Of a DNA stretch of 64,000 nucleotides, positions 37,227 through 46,095 are shown piece after piece; position 1 is the first letter of the stretch, and every line of letters begins with the position of its first letter. The stretch is from Mycobacterium sp. GA-1285 (GTDB lineage Bacteria > Actinomycetota > Actinomycetes > Mycobacteriales > Mycobacteriaceae): the NCBI RefSeq assembly GCF_001499905.1, contig NZ_LQIS01000004.1:1-64000 (forward strand). The letters are read 5' to 3'. Made by a program: the position numbers and the translations under genes. The notes beneath the pieces are model-generated. The model was not told the origin of the DNA. It was given only the letters and a program-made list of their open reading frames with translations, and searched no databases.

Positions 37227-38138
37227 ATGACCCCGATACAGCGGTACATCGCCGAGGAGATCGCCACCGACCACGTCGACGGCCTGCTGTCCCGCCGGGA
37301 GGCGCTCCGCCGGCTAGCGCTGCTCGGCGTCGGAACCGCGGGCGCCACGGCATTGTTCGCCGCATGCGGCCAGAACCGCGAGCCCACGGCCGACGCCCCG
37401 GTCACGTCGAGCGGCGCGGTGACGGCCAGCGCCCCGCCGCCCGGTAGCGAGGCTGCGGTGCCGACCGCACCGGTCACGTGGGCCGGGCCGCGCGGCGAAC
37501 TGCAGGCCGCCTGGGCCGAGGCGCCGAACGCCCGCGGCGGTGTCCTCGTGATCCACGAGAACAAGGGACTCAACGACTACATCCGTTCGGTGGCGGGTCG
37601 GTTCGCCGGAATCGGGTACTCCGCGTTGGCGATCGATCTGCTTTCGGCACAAGGCGGGACAACGACGTTCGCCGATCCCGCCGAAGCGACGGCCGCGCTG
37701 GGCAAGATTTCTCCGGAGGAGGCGGTCGCGGACCTGAAATCGGGCATCGACGAATTGCAACGGCGCGTGCCCGGTAAGAAGATCGCGGCCGTGGGGTTCT
37801 GTATGGGCGGCGGTTATGTGTGGCGCCTGCTTGCCTCCGGCGAACCCCGACTGTCAGCGGCTGTCCCGTTTTACGGGCCCACACCCGACGACCCCGATTT
37901 CTCTAAGTCGAAAGACGTTGCAGTGCTTGGGATTTACGCGGCACAGGATCAGCGGGTGAACGCCACAGAACCGGTCGCGCGGGCAGCGCTCGAAAAAGCC
38001 GGTCTGGTTTTCGAATTGGTCACCGAACCCGACGCCAACCACGCGTTCTTCAACGACACCGGCGAGCGCTACAACGCGACCGCAGCTGCCGACGCGTGGC
38101 GTCGCGTGCAGGACTGGTTCGCCCGCTACGTCGCCTGA
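37227..38138 (+). CDS. Dienelactone hydrolase-family lipoprotein
   Basis: 303 residues. An N-terminal segment of about 60 residues contains SRREALRRLALLGVGTAG and the lipobox-like LFAAC, so it is probably exported as a Tat-type lipoprotein. The alpha/beta hydrolase body has the cysteine nucleophile in GFCMGGGYV, preceded by VLVIHENKGLNDYIR, and the histidine in EPDANHAFFND. Dienelactone hydrolases open lactone rings; an extracytoplasmic copy probably has another ester substrate. Confidence 0.85.
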   Translation: MTPIQRYIAEEIATDHVDGLLSRREALRRLALLGVGTAGATALFAACGQNREPTADAPVTSSGAVTASAPPPGSEAAVPTAPVTWAGPRGELQAAWAEAPNARGGVLVIHENKGLNDYIRSVAGRFAGIGYSALAIDLLSAQGGTTTFADPAEATAALGKISPEEAVADLKSGIDELQRRVPGKKIAAVGFCMGGGYVWRLLASGEPRLSAAVPFYGPTPDDPDFSKSKDVAVLGIYAAQDQRVNATEPVARAALEKAGLVFELVTEPDANHAFFNDTGERYNATAAADAWRRVQDWFARYVA

Positions 38139-38256
38139 CCCATCTACCCATCCTCCATTTCCGCGACCCCAGGACGGTCAGCACGTTCACCGGCAGTTCG
38201 TTTGCCCGCCATCGACGCGTCAACGCCGGCACACGCCCGACGGTCACATTGAGCGC

Positions 38257-39363
38257 ATGCGCGTCGTGCAGATCGCCAATTTCTACGGGCCGCGCTCCGG
38301 AGGCCTGCGTACCGCGGTGGATCGCCTCGGCGCGGAGTATCACGCACACGGTCACGACGTCTACCTGGTTGTGCCGGCGGCCCGGTTCGAGTGGCAGACA
38401 CTGCCCTCCGGCGTGACCCGAATAGCACTGCCGGCGCGACGAATTCCCTTCACCGGCGGCTATCGTGCCGCGATGCCCGGTCCAGTCACCGCACTACTGG
38501 AACGGCTGACACCCGACGCCATCGAAGTGTCTGACCGACTCACATTGCGTTCCCTGGGCACGTGGGGGCAAAGACACGGCGTCTCCACCGTGATGATCTC
38601 CCACGAGCGGCTTGATCGCCTTGTCGCACAGGTTCTTCCGAAGCGTGCCGCACGCGTGGTCGCCGACGTTGCGAACCGCCGCACCGCGCAGAACTACGAC
38701 GCGGTTGTGTGCACAACGTCGTTCGCGCGCGACGAATTCGATCGTATCCACGCTCCCAATGTGTTCACGGTGCCGCTGGGAGTGGACCTTGTCCAGTTTC
38801 ACCCACGCCGCCGGTCGGCGTCGTTGCGGCAACGATGGGCCGAGCCGGGGCAGACGCTGCTCGTACACTGCGGTCGTCTGTCGGTGGAGAAGCACGCCCA
38901 CCAAAGCATCGACACCGTCGCGGCTCTTCGCGCCTCTGGTGTGGACGCGCGGCTCGTCGTGGTCGGCGACGGGCCGCTGCGGACCCACCTCGAGCGCAAG
39001 GCCGCCCGTCTCCCCGTCGACTTCACCGGCCACATCGACTGCCGCGACACGTTGGCATCAATCCTGGCGACCGCAGACGTTGCGCTGGCGCCCGGACCGC
39101 ATGAGACGTTCGGGCTGGCCGCTCTCGAGGCGCTGGCATGCGGGACACCGGCGGTGGTGTCGCGGACGTCGGCGCTCACCGAGGTCCTCGACGCCGGAAG
39201 CGGAGCGGCGGCCGACAACGACCCGATCGCCATCGCGCGCGCGGTCACCTCGGTCATCGGTCGGCCAGAGGCTCTGCGGCGCAAGGAGGCACGTCGACGT
39301 GCCGAACACTTCACGTGGCCGAAAGCGGCGGCCGGCATGCTGCGCGCGTTGGCGGCACGTTGA
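38257..39363 (+). CDS. pimC: GT4 alpha-mannosyltransferase (PimC-like)
   Basis: 368 residues of glycosyltransferase family 4. The N-terminal acceptor domain opens VVQIANFYGPRSGGLRTA. The C-terminal nucleotide-sugar domain has HCGRLSVEKH, VVVGDGPLR and the E(x)7E motif in HETFGLAALEALACGTP. The sequence closely resembles what I recall of PimC of M. tuberculosis CDC1551, which uses GDP-mannose to extend phosphatidylinositol mannosides. Other GT4 mannosyltransferases such as MgtA are related. Single gene, no operon partner seen. Confidence 0.85.
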   Translation: MRVVQIANFYGPRSGGLRTAVDRLGAEYHAHGHDVYLVVPAARFEWQTLPSGVTRIALPARRIPFTGGYRAAMPGPVTALLERLTPDAIEVSDRLTLRSLGTWGQRHGVSTVMISHERLDRLVAQVLPKRAARVVADVANRRTAQNYDAVVCTTSFARDEFDRIHAPNVFTVPLGVDLVQFHPRRRSASLRQRWAEPGQTLLVHCGRLSVEKHAHQSIDTVAALRASGVDARLVVVGDGPLRTHLERKAARLPVDFTGHIDCRDTLASILATADVALAPGPHETFGLAALEALACGTPAVVSRTSALTEVLDAGSGAAADNDPIAIARAVTSVIGRPEALRRKEARRRAEHFTWPKAAAGMLRALAAR

Positions 39364-39438
39364 GAGCCCGACGGTTCGACACCAAGCGCTCGCGCAAAGG
39401 GGGAGCGCAGAGACGCGGCGGTGGCCTACGATCCGGAG

Positions 39439-39837
39439 ATGATCAGGTCGCTGATGGTCGCGGTCTTCACCGTCGCCCTGAGCTGTGCATCACTTTCCGC
39501 CTCGGCAAGTGCCGATCCGGGTGATCCGCCGTGCTGGTTCACCCTCTCCGCACCGCACGTCGTCCAGGTATCAGGCACAGACATGGTGACGGTGACGATG
39601 TCGCCGGCCGACTGTGACGGCGGCACGCCGTATCAGTCGATCGCCTGCGTCGTGCTTCAAGGCAGTTCGGGACCGGAGCGGTGCGTGCAGAACAACGGCC
39701 TGTTGACAGCGCGGGCCTACTACTCGCCGTATCAACCGGGCGCGACGTATGTGGCGACCGGCCGGGGGTGCGCGACGGCGGGTAATCCGCCCGAGCCGGT
39801 CTGCCAACCGTCGGGGCCACTCACCGCGACGCTGTAG
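39439..39837 (+). CDS. Small secreted hypothetical protein
   Basis: 132 residues with a Sec signal peptide (MIRSLMVAVFTVALSCASLS, cut near ASASA/DPGD). The mature domain has six cysteines (PPCWFT, ADCDGG, IACVV, ERCVQNN, GRGCATAG, PVCQPSG), so it is probably disulfide-stabilised outside the cell. ATG 39439 gives the best n-region; GTG 39421 is possible. No family recognised. Confidence 0.7.
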   Translation: MIRSLMVAVFTVALSCASLSASASADPGDPPCWFTLSAPHVVQVSGTDMVTVTMSPADCDGGTPYQSIACVVLQGSSGPERCVQNNGLLTARAYYSPYQPGATYVATGRGCATAGNPPEPVCQPSGPLTATL

Positions 39838-39914
39838 CAGACGCCATAGACCACGCACCCGCGGATCACGCTGACGACGTTGTGCGGCCGACCGCACACT
39901 GGGGCGGCTGGGCA

Positions 39915-39931
39915 CCCACCGTTTAGGTGGG
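39915..39931 (+). terminator. Short hairpin after the secreted protein gene
   Basis: CCCACC at 39915-39920 pairs with GGTGGG at 39926-39931 across a 5-base loop. It lies 78 bases after the stop of the secreted protein and 71 before the next start. Confidence 0.4.
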
Positions 39932-40001
39932 CTGCTGCACGGGCACCCGCAGAATTGGCGGGTTCGTCAAAGAGCCGGCTCGACAGACCGGAGGAGCCGA
40001 C

Positions 40002-40460
40002 ATGGATACCAACGTCATCGTGTGGATCATCGTCGCAATCGCCCTGATCGCCGCCGTCGTTCTGGTGGCGGTCCTGGCGCGTAACGCGCGCAACAAGCGC
40101 CGCCGCATGGAGGCCGAGCGGCTCCGCACGGAGGTCGACGAGAAGTCGCAGCATCTACAGAGACGCGAAACCGTCGCGCAGGAAACCGAGGCACGCGCCC
40201 GCGCAGCGCAGGCCGAGGCCGAGGCGAAAGCCGCCGAGGCGGCCCGGCTGCAGGATGCCGCCCGCACGCACCGCGACGCGGTCAACACCAAGCGCGACGA
40301 GCTCGACGAACAACGCGCCCGCGCCGAGGCCCTGGACCCCGAAACCCGAGCGGCCGACCCCGTCGCCGATCCGTCCTCGACCAAGACCGACAGCGTGCGA
40401 GACGATCTCACCGCGCGTCCCGACGCCAACCGGGCGCCTGAGCAGCAGCACCGGTCGTGA
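40002..40460 (+). CDS. Single-pass membrane protein with long coiled coil
   Basis: 152 residues. One N-terminal transmembrane helix (VIVWIIVAIALIAAVVLVAV) is followed by a basic stop-transfer segment (RNARNKRRR). A charged Glu/Arg/Ala-rich coiled coil spans about 45-115 and the tail is disordered. ATG 40002 has a GGAGGAG site 8 bases upstream. Its stop overlaps the GTG of the HAD gene (GTGA). Role unknown; a membrane scaffold is possible. Confidence 0.75.
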   Translation: MDTNVIVWIIVAIALIAAVVLVAVLARNARNKRRRMEAERLRTEVDEKSQHLQRRETVAQETEARARAAQAEAEAKAAEAARLQDAARTHRDAVNTKRDELDEQRARAEALDPETRAADPVADPSSTKTDSVRDDLTARPDANRAPEQQHRS

Positions 40461-41155
40461 CAGACCAAGCCAAGACCGCCTCGGCCGTCCTCTTCGACAT
40501 CGACGGCACCCTGGTCGACTCGAACTACCTGCACGTGCACGCCTGGTATCGGGCTTTCGAGGAGGCCGGTCACCCCGTCGAGGCCTGGCGCATCCACCGC
40601 TCCATCGGGATGGACGGCACGACGCTGGTCAGCACGCTGGCAGCAGATGCCGACGCGGAGGCCCGTAGCCACGCCAAGGATCTGCATTCGCGCTACTACA
40701 AGGAGTTGTCGCCGCACCTGAGACGATTGCCGGGCGCGCGCGAACTGCTCGAGGCGGTGCACAACCTCGACATCCGAGTGGTGTTGGCGACCTCCGCACC
40801 GGAGGAGGAGCTGTCGATGCTGCGCGAGGTGCTCGACAGCGACCACCTGCTGTACGCGGTGACTTCATCAGAGGACGTCGACACCGCCAAACCCGAGCCC
40901 GACATCGTCGAAGTCGCCCTAGAGCGGGCCGGTGTGACGGCTTCGCACGCCGTCTTCGTCGGGGACACCGTCTGGGACGTGGAAGCCTGCAAGCGGGCCG
41001 GCGTCGACAGCATCGGGGTACTCAGCGGGGGAGTCTCCCGCGGAGAGCTCGAAAAAGCCGGGGCAGAAGGGGTTTTCGAACATCCGCTGGAGCTCTGTCA
41101 GCACCTCGACGACACCCCCATCGCCGCGCTGGCCAACATCGTCGGAGCGCGCTGA
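40457..41155 (+). CDS. HAD-family phosphatase (beta-phosphoglucomutase/GPH-like)
   Basis: 232 residues with all four HAD motifs: I FDIDGTLVDSN, II LATSAPEE, III AKPEPDIV and IV VGDTVWDVEACKRAG. The helical cap after motif I makes it subfamily I, like phosphoglycolate phosphatase or beta-phosphoglucomutase. Substrate unknown. Translation is coupled to the coiled-coil protein by a GTGA overlap. Confidence 0.88.
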   Translation: MTDQAKTASAVLFDIDGTLVDSNYLHVHAWYRAFEEAGHPVEAWRIHRSIGMDGTTLVSTLAADADAEARSHAKDLHSRYYKELSPHLRRLPGARELLEAVHNLDIRVVLATSAPEEELSMLREVLDSDHLLYAVTSSEDVDTAKPEPDIVEVALERAGVTASHAVFVGDTVWDVEACKRAGVDSIGVLSGGVSRGELEKAGAEGVFEHPLELCQHLDDTPIAALANIVGAR

Positions 41156-41168
41156 GCGGTTTCTGCCG

Positions 41169-42269
41169 TCAGCGGGGCAAGGCGTAGCGCAGAATCGCGG
41201 CGACGCCGTCGGCCGGATCGATGCGCTCGTCGGTGCGAATCAACGCAGCGCCGGTGGCGATCGCCGCCATCGGCAGCGCCTCGTCGGCCCGCAGAGTCTG
41301 GGTCGGCGCCGTCCCGAGTTCGGACAGGACGTTGGCGTTCGGCGCGATCGTGGTCAGGTCGTCGCCGGAGACGACGGTCGCGTCGCCGACTTCACCGATG
41401 ATCAGAGTCTCCACCGCGCCCGCCCGCAGCGCTGCCGTCACGCCGTCGAGCCCCTCGGTCGCCATGCCCTCACCACGACCGAGCTCAGCGGTGAAGCGTT
41501 GCGCGGCGTCGTCGATCGCTGCCACGCGGCGGCGGAAGAACTCCTGGTCGATCGCGTGCTGCAGGTCGGCGTCGTCGAAACCACTGTGCCGCGCCCCCAC
41601 AGCCACGTCGACCGCCAGCGAAGCGACCCGCTCGGGTAGTTGCGCGGTGAGGTCGGTACGCGACTGGACCTCGCCGACGACGAACACGACCTCGGGCTTG
41701 GCATCGTCGACCAGCGTGGTCAGCTGGTTTGCGACCGCGCGGATGTTCTGTTGGCGCGCCCCTTCGCTGGCCCGCTGCGGATCGCCGTAGCCCGGTGTTT
41801 CGGCACCGGAAGCCTTGTGCACCGGGTAGGCGTCGCCGTCGACGGTGTCCGAGACGACGGTGCCTTCGCGGTACAGCGTGATGTCTCCACCCTCGTGGTC
41901 GACGATCACCACGGCGTACGTCGGACGGTCGAGGCCGTGCTCGACGACGGGGACGATGTAGGGTAGCGCCGACACGCGGACGACCAGCTCGACGGGCCGA
42001 ATGAGGGGTTCGTTGACGAGGACGCCGTCGGCGCTCGCGACGACCGCGCGACCACTGGGGCCGACGGGGGGAGTCGCGTCCGTCACGGCCCGCTCGATGC
42101 TCTGCGTCACCGCCGGATCGGCGCCCTGCTCCTCGAGTTGTTCGCGCAGCGCGCGCCACTTCAATTCCATCTGGGCGGCCGCGTCGGCGGTGTTGTGGGA
42201 GTCGTCGAAGTACACCGACGCGTAGGGGCCGTTCGAAGTCAGCAGGGTACGAAAGTGATCGGGTTGCAT
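41169..42269 (-). CDS. Rv2629-like (Vms1/bacterial eRF1-like) protein
   Basis: 366 residues. The N-terminal VYFDDSHNTADAA and middle domain resemble the archaeo-eukaryotic release-factor fold. The loop HKASGAETPGYGDPQR lies where release factors carry their catalytic loop. The C-terminal domain (VETLIIGEVGDATVVSGDD) resembles the L7Ae-like domain. Mycobacterial relatives include the DosR-regulated Rv2629. Peptidyl-tRNA hydrolysis is suggested by family naming, not proven here. It converges with the HAD gene. Confidence 0.75.
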   Translation of the reverse strand: MQPDHFRTLLTSNGPYASVYFDDSHNTADAAAQMELKWRALREQLEEQGADPAVTQSIERAVTDATPPVGPSGRAVVASADGVLVNEPLIRPVELVVRVSALPYIVPVVEHGLDRPTYAVVIVDHEGGDITLYREGTVVSDTVDGDAYPVHKASGAETPGYGDPQRASEGARQQNIRAVANQLTTLVDDAKPEVVFVVGEVQSRTDLTAQLPERVASLAVDVAVGARHSGFDDADLQHAIDQEFFRRRVAAIDDAAQRFTAELGRGEGMATEGLDGVTAALRAGAVETLIIGEVGDATVVSGDDLTTIAPNANVLSELGTAPTQTLRADEALPMAAIATGAALIRTDERIDPADGVAAILRYALPR

Positions 42270-42450
42270 GGCCGTTGGTTACCCATGGAGCAGCCGACGA
42301 CACCGACCGATGAGTTCACGGTGAGCCGTCCGCACATTCCTCTCCCACGGCTGCTTAACGGGTGGATCGCACGCACCCGACGAGTGGGATCAACCTGCGA
42401 AGGCTATTTGTCGCCCCCCGCGGCGCCCGGCACCGCGAACCGTGACGAGC

Positions 42451-43761
42451 TCAGCGAGGCGGTGTCCAGGACACCGGTAAGCGCTTGATCCCGTGGATGA
42501 ATGGCGACAGTAACCGCGCCGGTTCCTCGGTGGCGGCGATGTCGGGTATCTGCCGGTGCAGCTCCTCGAAGACGACGCTGATCTCGCGACGGGCGAGGTT
42601 GGCGCCCAGACAGAAATGCGCTCCACCGCCACCGAATCCGGCATGCGGATTGGGGCTGCGCGTCACGTCGAACGTCCACGGATCGGCGAACTTGTCTTCA
42701 TCGCGGTTCGCCGAGCAGTACCACAGCGTGGCCTTGTCGCCCGCGGACATCTTCACCCCGCTGAGTTCGCAGTCCTCGGTGAGGGTACGGCGCATGTAGT
42801 TCACCGGAAACGCCCACCGGACGATCTCCTCGACCGCGGTGGGGGCGACGGCCTCGTAGTCCGCCCACCACCGCTCACGTTCGCGTGGATAGCGGGTGAG
42901 CGCCAGCACGCCGTGACTGATCGCGTTGCGCGTGGTCTCGTTGCCCGCCACCACCAACAGGATGAAAAACGAGGCGATCTCAGCCGATGTCAATCGCTCT
43001 CCGTCGACCTCGGCCTCCACCAGCGCGGTCGTCAGATCCTCATGGGGATGGGCGCGACGATTCTCGGCATGCGCGCTCGCGTAGGCGCCGATGTCCATCG
43101 CAACCTTGACGAACTCCTCGTAATCCTGGGCGATGTCCTTGTCTCCGAAACCGAGAATCACGTTGGTCCAGTGGAAGATCTGCAGATGGTCGTCCTCGGG
43201 GATCCCCATCATGTCGCAGATCACCTGCAGCGGCAGAGGACCGGCCAGCTCCGCGACGACCTCGCCGTGGCCGTCGGGATGTTCGGCGATCATCCCTTCG
43301 ACGAGCCGCCGGGCCCGGTCTCGGACGGAGGCTTCGGTACGCGCCACGACCCTCGGTGTGAAGGCACGGCTGACGATATTGCGCAGACGAAGATGACGCG
43401 GATCGTCGGTCACGATCATCGATCCGAAGTACTCCGACAACTCCGGATTCGCGTCGTTGATGGTGATGCTCGGACTCGAGCTGAAAATGTGCGGATGTCT
43501 GCTGGCGTACCAGACGTCGTCGAATCTGGTGATCGCCCAGTGTCCGGGACCTTCCTCCACACCGGGAGTCTCCAGCGCAGAGTGGAACGACACCGGCGCC
43601 TCGCGGCGCAGCGTCGCGAAGGCGCCGTCGCGGAAGTCGTCGGGTTGCACCCAGAAGTTCCACGAGCCCAAGTCGACCTCGGACAACGGCACCTCAGGCG
43701 GAGGGGTGCCGTTGGCCTTGACCAGGTGCGCGCCGAAGGCGGGTGGTGTCGCGGTGTCCAT
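42451..43761 (-). CDS. Cytochrome P450
   Basis: 436-residue soluble bacterial P450. It has the I-helix oxygen-activation motif VVAGNETTRNAI, ExxR in EEIVRW, and the haem loop FGGGGAHFCLGANLAR with the cysteine ligand. The sequence resembles mycobacterial families that oxidise steroid or terpene side chains (CYP125/CYP188/CYP189 neighbourhood), but I cannot assign the CYP family. ATG 43761 opens with a Pro-rich leader. No KstR-type site was seen upstream. The NTF2-like gene upstream on the same strand ends about 60 bases away. Confidence 0.92.
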   Translation of the reverse strand: MDTATPPAFGAHLVKANGTPPPEVPLSEVDLGSWNFWVQPDDFRDGAFATLRREAPVSFHSALETPGVEEGPGHWAITRFDDVWYASRHPHIFSSSPSITINDANPELSEYFGSMIVTDDPRHLRLRNIVSRAFTPRVVARTEASVRDRARRLVEGMIAEHPDGHGEVVAELAGPLPLQVICDMMGIPEDDHLQIFHWTNVILGFGDKDIAQDYEEFVKVAMDIGAYASAHAENRRAHPHEDLTTALVEAEVDGERLTSAEIASFFILLVVAGNETTRNAISHGVLALTRYPRERERWWADYEAVAPTAVEEIVRWAFPVNYMRRTLTEDCELSGVKMSAGDKATLWYCSANRDEDKFADPWTFDVTRSPNPHAGFGGGGAHFCLGANLARREISVVFEELHRQIPDIAATEEPARLLSPFIHGIKRLPVSWTPPR

Positions 43762-43824
43762 CCGTCCGAGGGTAGGCCGATATCCGTCCGAGCAGGCCGA
43801 ATCCGCCTGCCGTGGCCAAATTGA

Positions 43825-44328
43825 TTACGACAACTGCCAGTTCATGTTCTTGGCGAATACGCGAGCGTCGTCGGAGATGGTGCCGAGCTCGTGGCAGCGC
43901 TGGATGTAGCCCTGCACCATCACCAGAAAGTTCATCGGGTTGTAGGCGTCCTCTTCATAGCTCCACTTCCCGTCGCCGGCGTACCGGAGCACCGTGATGA
44001 CCGGGGCGCCGTGCACGCTGCCGTCGCCGGGATCCTTCATCTTGTTGACGTTGCGGTTGATCACCCAGCCCTTGTCGACGTCGATCGAATACCACTCGAC
44101 CGGATAGAAGGGCATCTCGCTGCCGGGGAACATGTTCATCGTCGAGACGATCCAGTCGCGGATGGCCTCTCGGCCGGACATGTCGCCCAAGGCGTGCTCC
44201 ACGTACGTCGCGTCCTCGGTGAAGAGATCGGCATAGCCCGACCAGTTCCACGTCTTGCCGATGTCGACCACCGCGTCCTGATAGGCGTGGAACGCCTCGT
44301 CGATCTCCTCACGTGACCACTGACCCAT
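43825..44328 (-). CDS. NTF2-like/SnoaL-type protein
   Basis: A 167-residue cone-shaped NTF2-fold protein: REEIDEAFHAYQDAVVDIGKT, WSGYADLFTEDATYVEH, AIRDWIVSTMN and GKWSYEEDAYNP. Such proteins serve as small-molecule isomerases, dehydratases or binding subunits. It lies 63 bases upstream of the P450 on the same strand, so a shared transcript and substrate are plausible. No residue set pins down a reaction. Confidence 0.78.
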   Translation of the reverse strand: MGQWSREEIDEAFHAYQDAVVDIGKTWNWSGYADLFTEDATYVEHALGDMSGREAIRDWIVSTMNMFPGSEMPFYPVEWYSIDVDKGWVINRNVNKMKDPGDGSVHGAPVITVLRYAGDGKWSYEEDAYNPMNFLVMVQGYIQRCHELGTISDDARVFAKNMNWQLS

Positions 44329-44454
44329 CGGAGGCTCCTCGGCTCGCGGGCTGAACTGGCACCGTTTCTATCAAAGGTGACGGCTCCGCCGGGGTGGATT
44401 CACGATGCGAAGCCTGTGATCGCGTTGACGGACAACGTTGTGCCTCTTGCCCGC

Positions 44455-44919
44455 TCACTTGCCGTCAGGCGCCTCGACCACGGCCTTGATGCGCTCGAGC
44501 GTCTTGCGCATGTCGCGAATGTTGCGCCGGCGCCGGAGCTGACCTCCCAGCACCGAGAACGCTTTCATCAGCACGGAATCGTTGAGCCGGAAAGACTCGG
44601 TGACCTCGGTGCCACCGTCGACAGGGGTGAGCCGGTAATGCCAGTTGTTCACCGGCTTGTCCCCGACGAGCACCGCGAAGCCGAACTCCCGGCCGGGGTC
44701 GCAGGCGGTCACCTCGCATGTCGTCCAGTAGACGGGCCCGATCTCGTTGCGCTTGACGTGACCGCGGAACCGCGCGCCCAACGCGGGTCCGGTGGCATCA
44801 CCGAGCCATTCGGCCTCCATGACTTCGGGGGAGAACTTGCCGGTGTTTCGCACATCGGCGATCAGCTCCCAGATCCGCTCCGCCGGCGCCGCCATCGACA
44901 CCGTCACCGCTCCGTCCAC
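44455..44919 (-). CDS. SRPBCC (polyketide cyclase/START-like) family protein
   Basis: 154 residues with a lipid-binding START-like fold: VTVSMAAPAERIWELIADVRNTGKFSPEV at the beginning and GGTEVTESFRLND in the middle, ending in an amphipathic helix. GTG 44919 with a GAGGGA site is chosen; the frame continues upstream without good signals. Ligand unknown; members bind or cyclise hydrophobic molecules. Confidence 0.8.
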   Translation of the reverse strand: MDGAVTVSMAAPAERIWELIADVRNTGKFSPEVMEAEWLGDATGPALGARFRGHVKRNEIGPVYWTTCEVTACDPGREFGFAVLVGDKPVNNWHYRLTPVDGGTEVTESFRLNDSVLMKAFSVLGGQLRRRRNIRDMRKTLERIKAVVEAPDGK

Positions 44920-45065
44920 CGTCCCTCGCTCTCTTGCAAGCGTTTTCGAGAACCCTAGCGCCCAGTCGACCGCATCCGCCCCCAAACGTACAAGTAGGTA
45001 CGGTGGCGGCGATGTGAAAGTTTCGTGCGGTACTCGAGCACGACGACGTTTCGTTCGACTGTCCG

Positions 45066-45206
45066 TCAGCCGTTCGTCTCGCCGCGGTCGTCGGCCCCTT
45101 CGGCCTGGTCGGGTTGCCGGATCGCCTTGTCCTGTTTCATCTCTGGATCGGCGTCCGGGTCCTGGTCGGCACGGTAGTCGCTGCCGCCGTCTGCGTGTGT
45201 GCTCAT
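45066..45206 (-). CDS. Very small acidic hypothetical protein
   Basis: A 46-residue frame starting MSTHADGGSDYRADQD and ending GADDRGETNG. It is highly charged, without hydrophobic core or cysteines, so it is likely disordered. Codon third positions are G/C rich as in real genes. It fills the gap between the SRPBCC and YtfJ-like genes on the same strand. Existence is plausible, not certain. Confidence 0.45.
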   Translation of the reverse strand: MSTHADGGSDYRADQDPDADPEMKQDKAIRQPDQAEGADDRGETNG

Positions 45207-45255
45207 CGCACGGGCGTACCCGGCGCCGAACCGCCGAAACCGTCGCCGCCGCTCC

Positions 45256-45600
45256 TCACCGCGACGAGACGTCGCCGTACAGGTCGGGCCACGGCGGCCG
45301 CCGGACCATCGCCACCCCGGCGAGCGTTGACGCCACCAGTCCGACCAGGATCCCGGCCAGGGCGATGCGGGTCGCGTCGACCGCGGGTCGCCATACGGCG
45401 TCGCCGTCCTTGATCACCAACACACCGGCCGGCCTGGTCGTCACTTTGACGTTCGGTTCACCGCCGCGCCGTGCCCGGCCGCGGATCTCCGTGACGGGGA
45501 TGACGGTGGTGCCGTCGGCCGTTTCGTAGGGCTGGCCGAAAACCCGGGAGGCGTTGGGATCGAAGTCGAGACCTTCCAGCAATTCCGCGAGCATAGCCAT
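45256..45600 (-). CDS. GerW/YtfJ-like membrane-anchored protein
   Basis: 114 residues. The N-terminal domain has the GerW-type pattern FGQPYETADGTTVIPVTEIRG, then KVTTRPAGVLVIKDGDAVWR. A C-terminal transmembrane helix (IALAGILVGLVASTLAGVAM) anchors it. In Bacillus, YtfJ/GerW is a spore protein; the actinobacterial copies have no known role. ATG 45600 is preferred, with ATG 45636 possible. Confidence 0.7.
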   Translation of the reverse strand: MAMLAELLEGLDFDPNASRVFGQPYETADGTTVIPVTEIRGRARRGGEPNVKVTTRPAGVLVIKDGDAVWRPAVDATRIALAGILVGLVASTLAGVAMVRRPPWPDLYGDVSSR

Positions 45601-45671
45601 GGCGTCATGCTTACTCCCCGCAAGCGGGCGCGTCATCGGATCCCCGGGGCCTGCGTGCCTGAAACGGTGGG

Positions 45672-45881
45672 CTATTCGAACGGGAGGTCGTCGTCGGGGA
45701 TCGGCACCTCGATCGCCTGATCGACCAGATCGGCCTCATTGGCGTCCCACGTGTGTTCGGTGGAGATCGTCGCGGCGTCTTGCCAGGTGTCCTCGTCGCC
45801 GGGGTACACCGGGGTGCGCTGGTCCGCCACGTCGGCTTCGGGAATGGCATCGCCGAACGCGAGGCCGTCAGGTGAGTTCAT
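45672..45881 (-). CDS. Small acidic hypothetical protein
   Basis: 69 residues with many Asp/Glu and no hydrophobic segment (PVYPGDEDTWQDAATIST, IPDDDLPFE). The ATG at 45881 has an ACGGAGA ribosome site. It precedes the GerW-like gene on the same strand by about 70 bases. No family recognised. Confidence 0.55.
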   Translation of the reverse strand: MNSPDGLAFGDAIPEADVADQRTPVYPGDEDTWQDAATISTEHTWDANEADLVDQAIEVPIPDDDLPFE

Positions 45882-46095
45882 GATCGGTCTCCGTTCTTGT
45901 CGGGGTTAGCCGTACAAGGTCAACGATAGTGCGGTCGCGGCGGCGCGCCACCATGTGCGGCGCGATGCGTGACGATCGCTGCTGACCAGGGCAATACGGC
46001 GGCATCCAGGGGCTGTGCGTAAACTGCCCTCGACGGGGAGGCTCTCTAACCGTGCGGAGCTTCGACCTGACCCAATTCGACGCCAGGGGCTCACC

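Noticed and set aside
42451..43761. KstR control of the second P450
   Set aside because: No AACnnGTT core in the region upstream of its start near 43761-43830.
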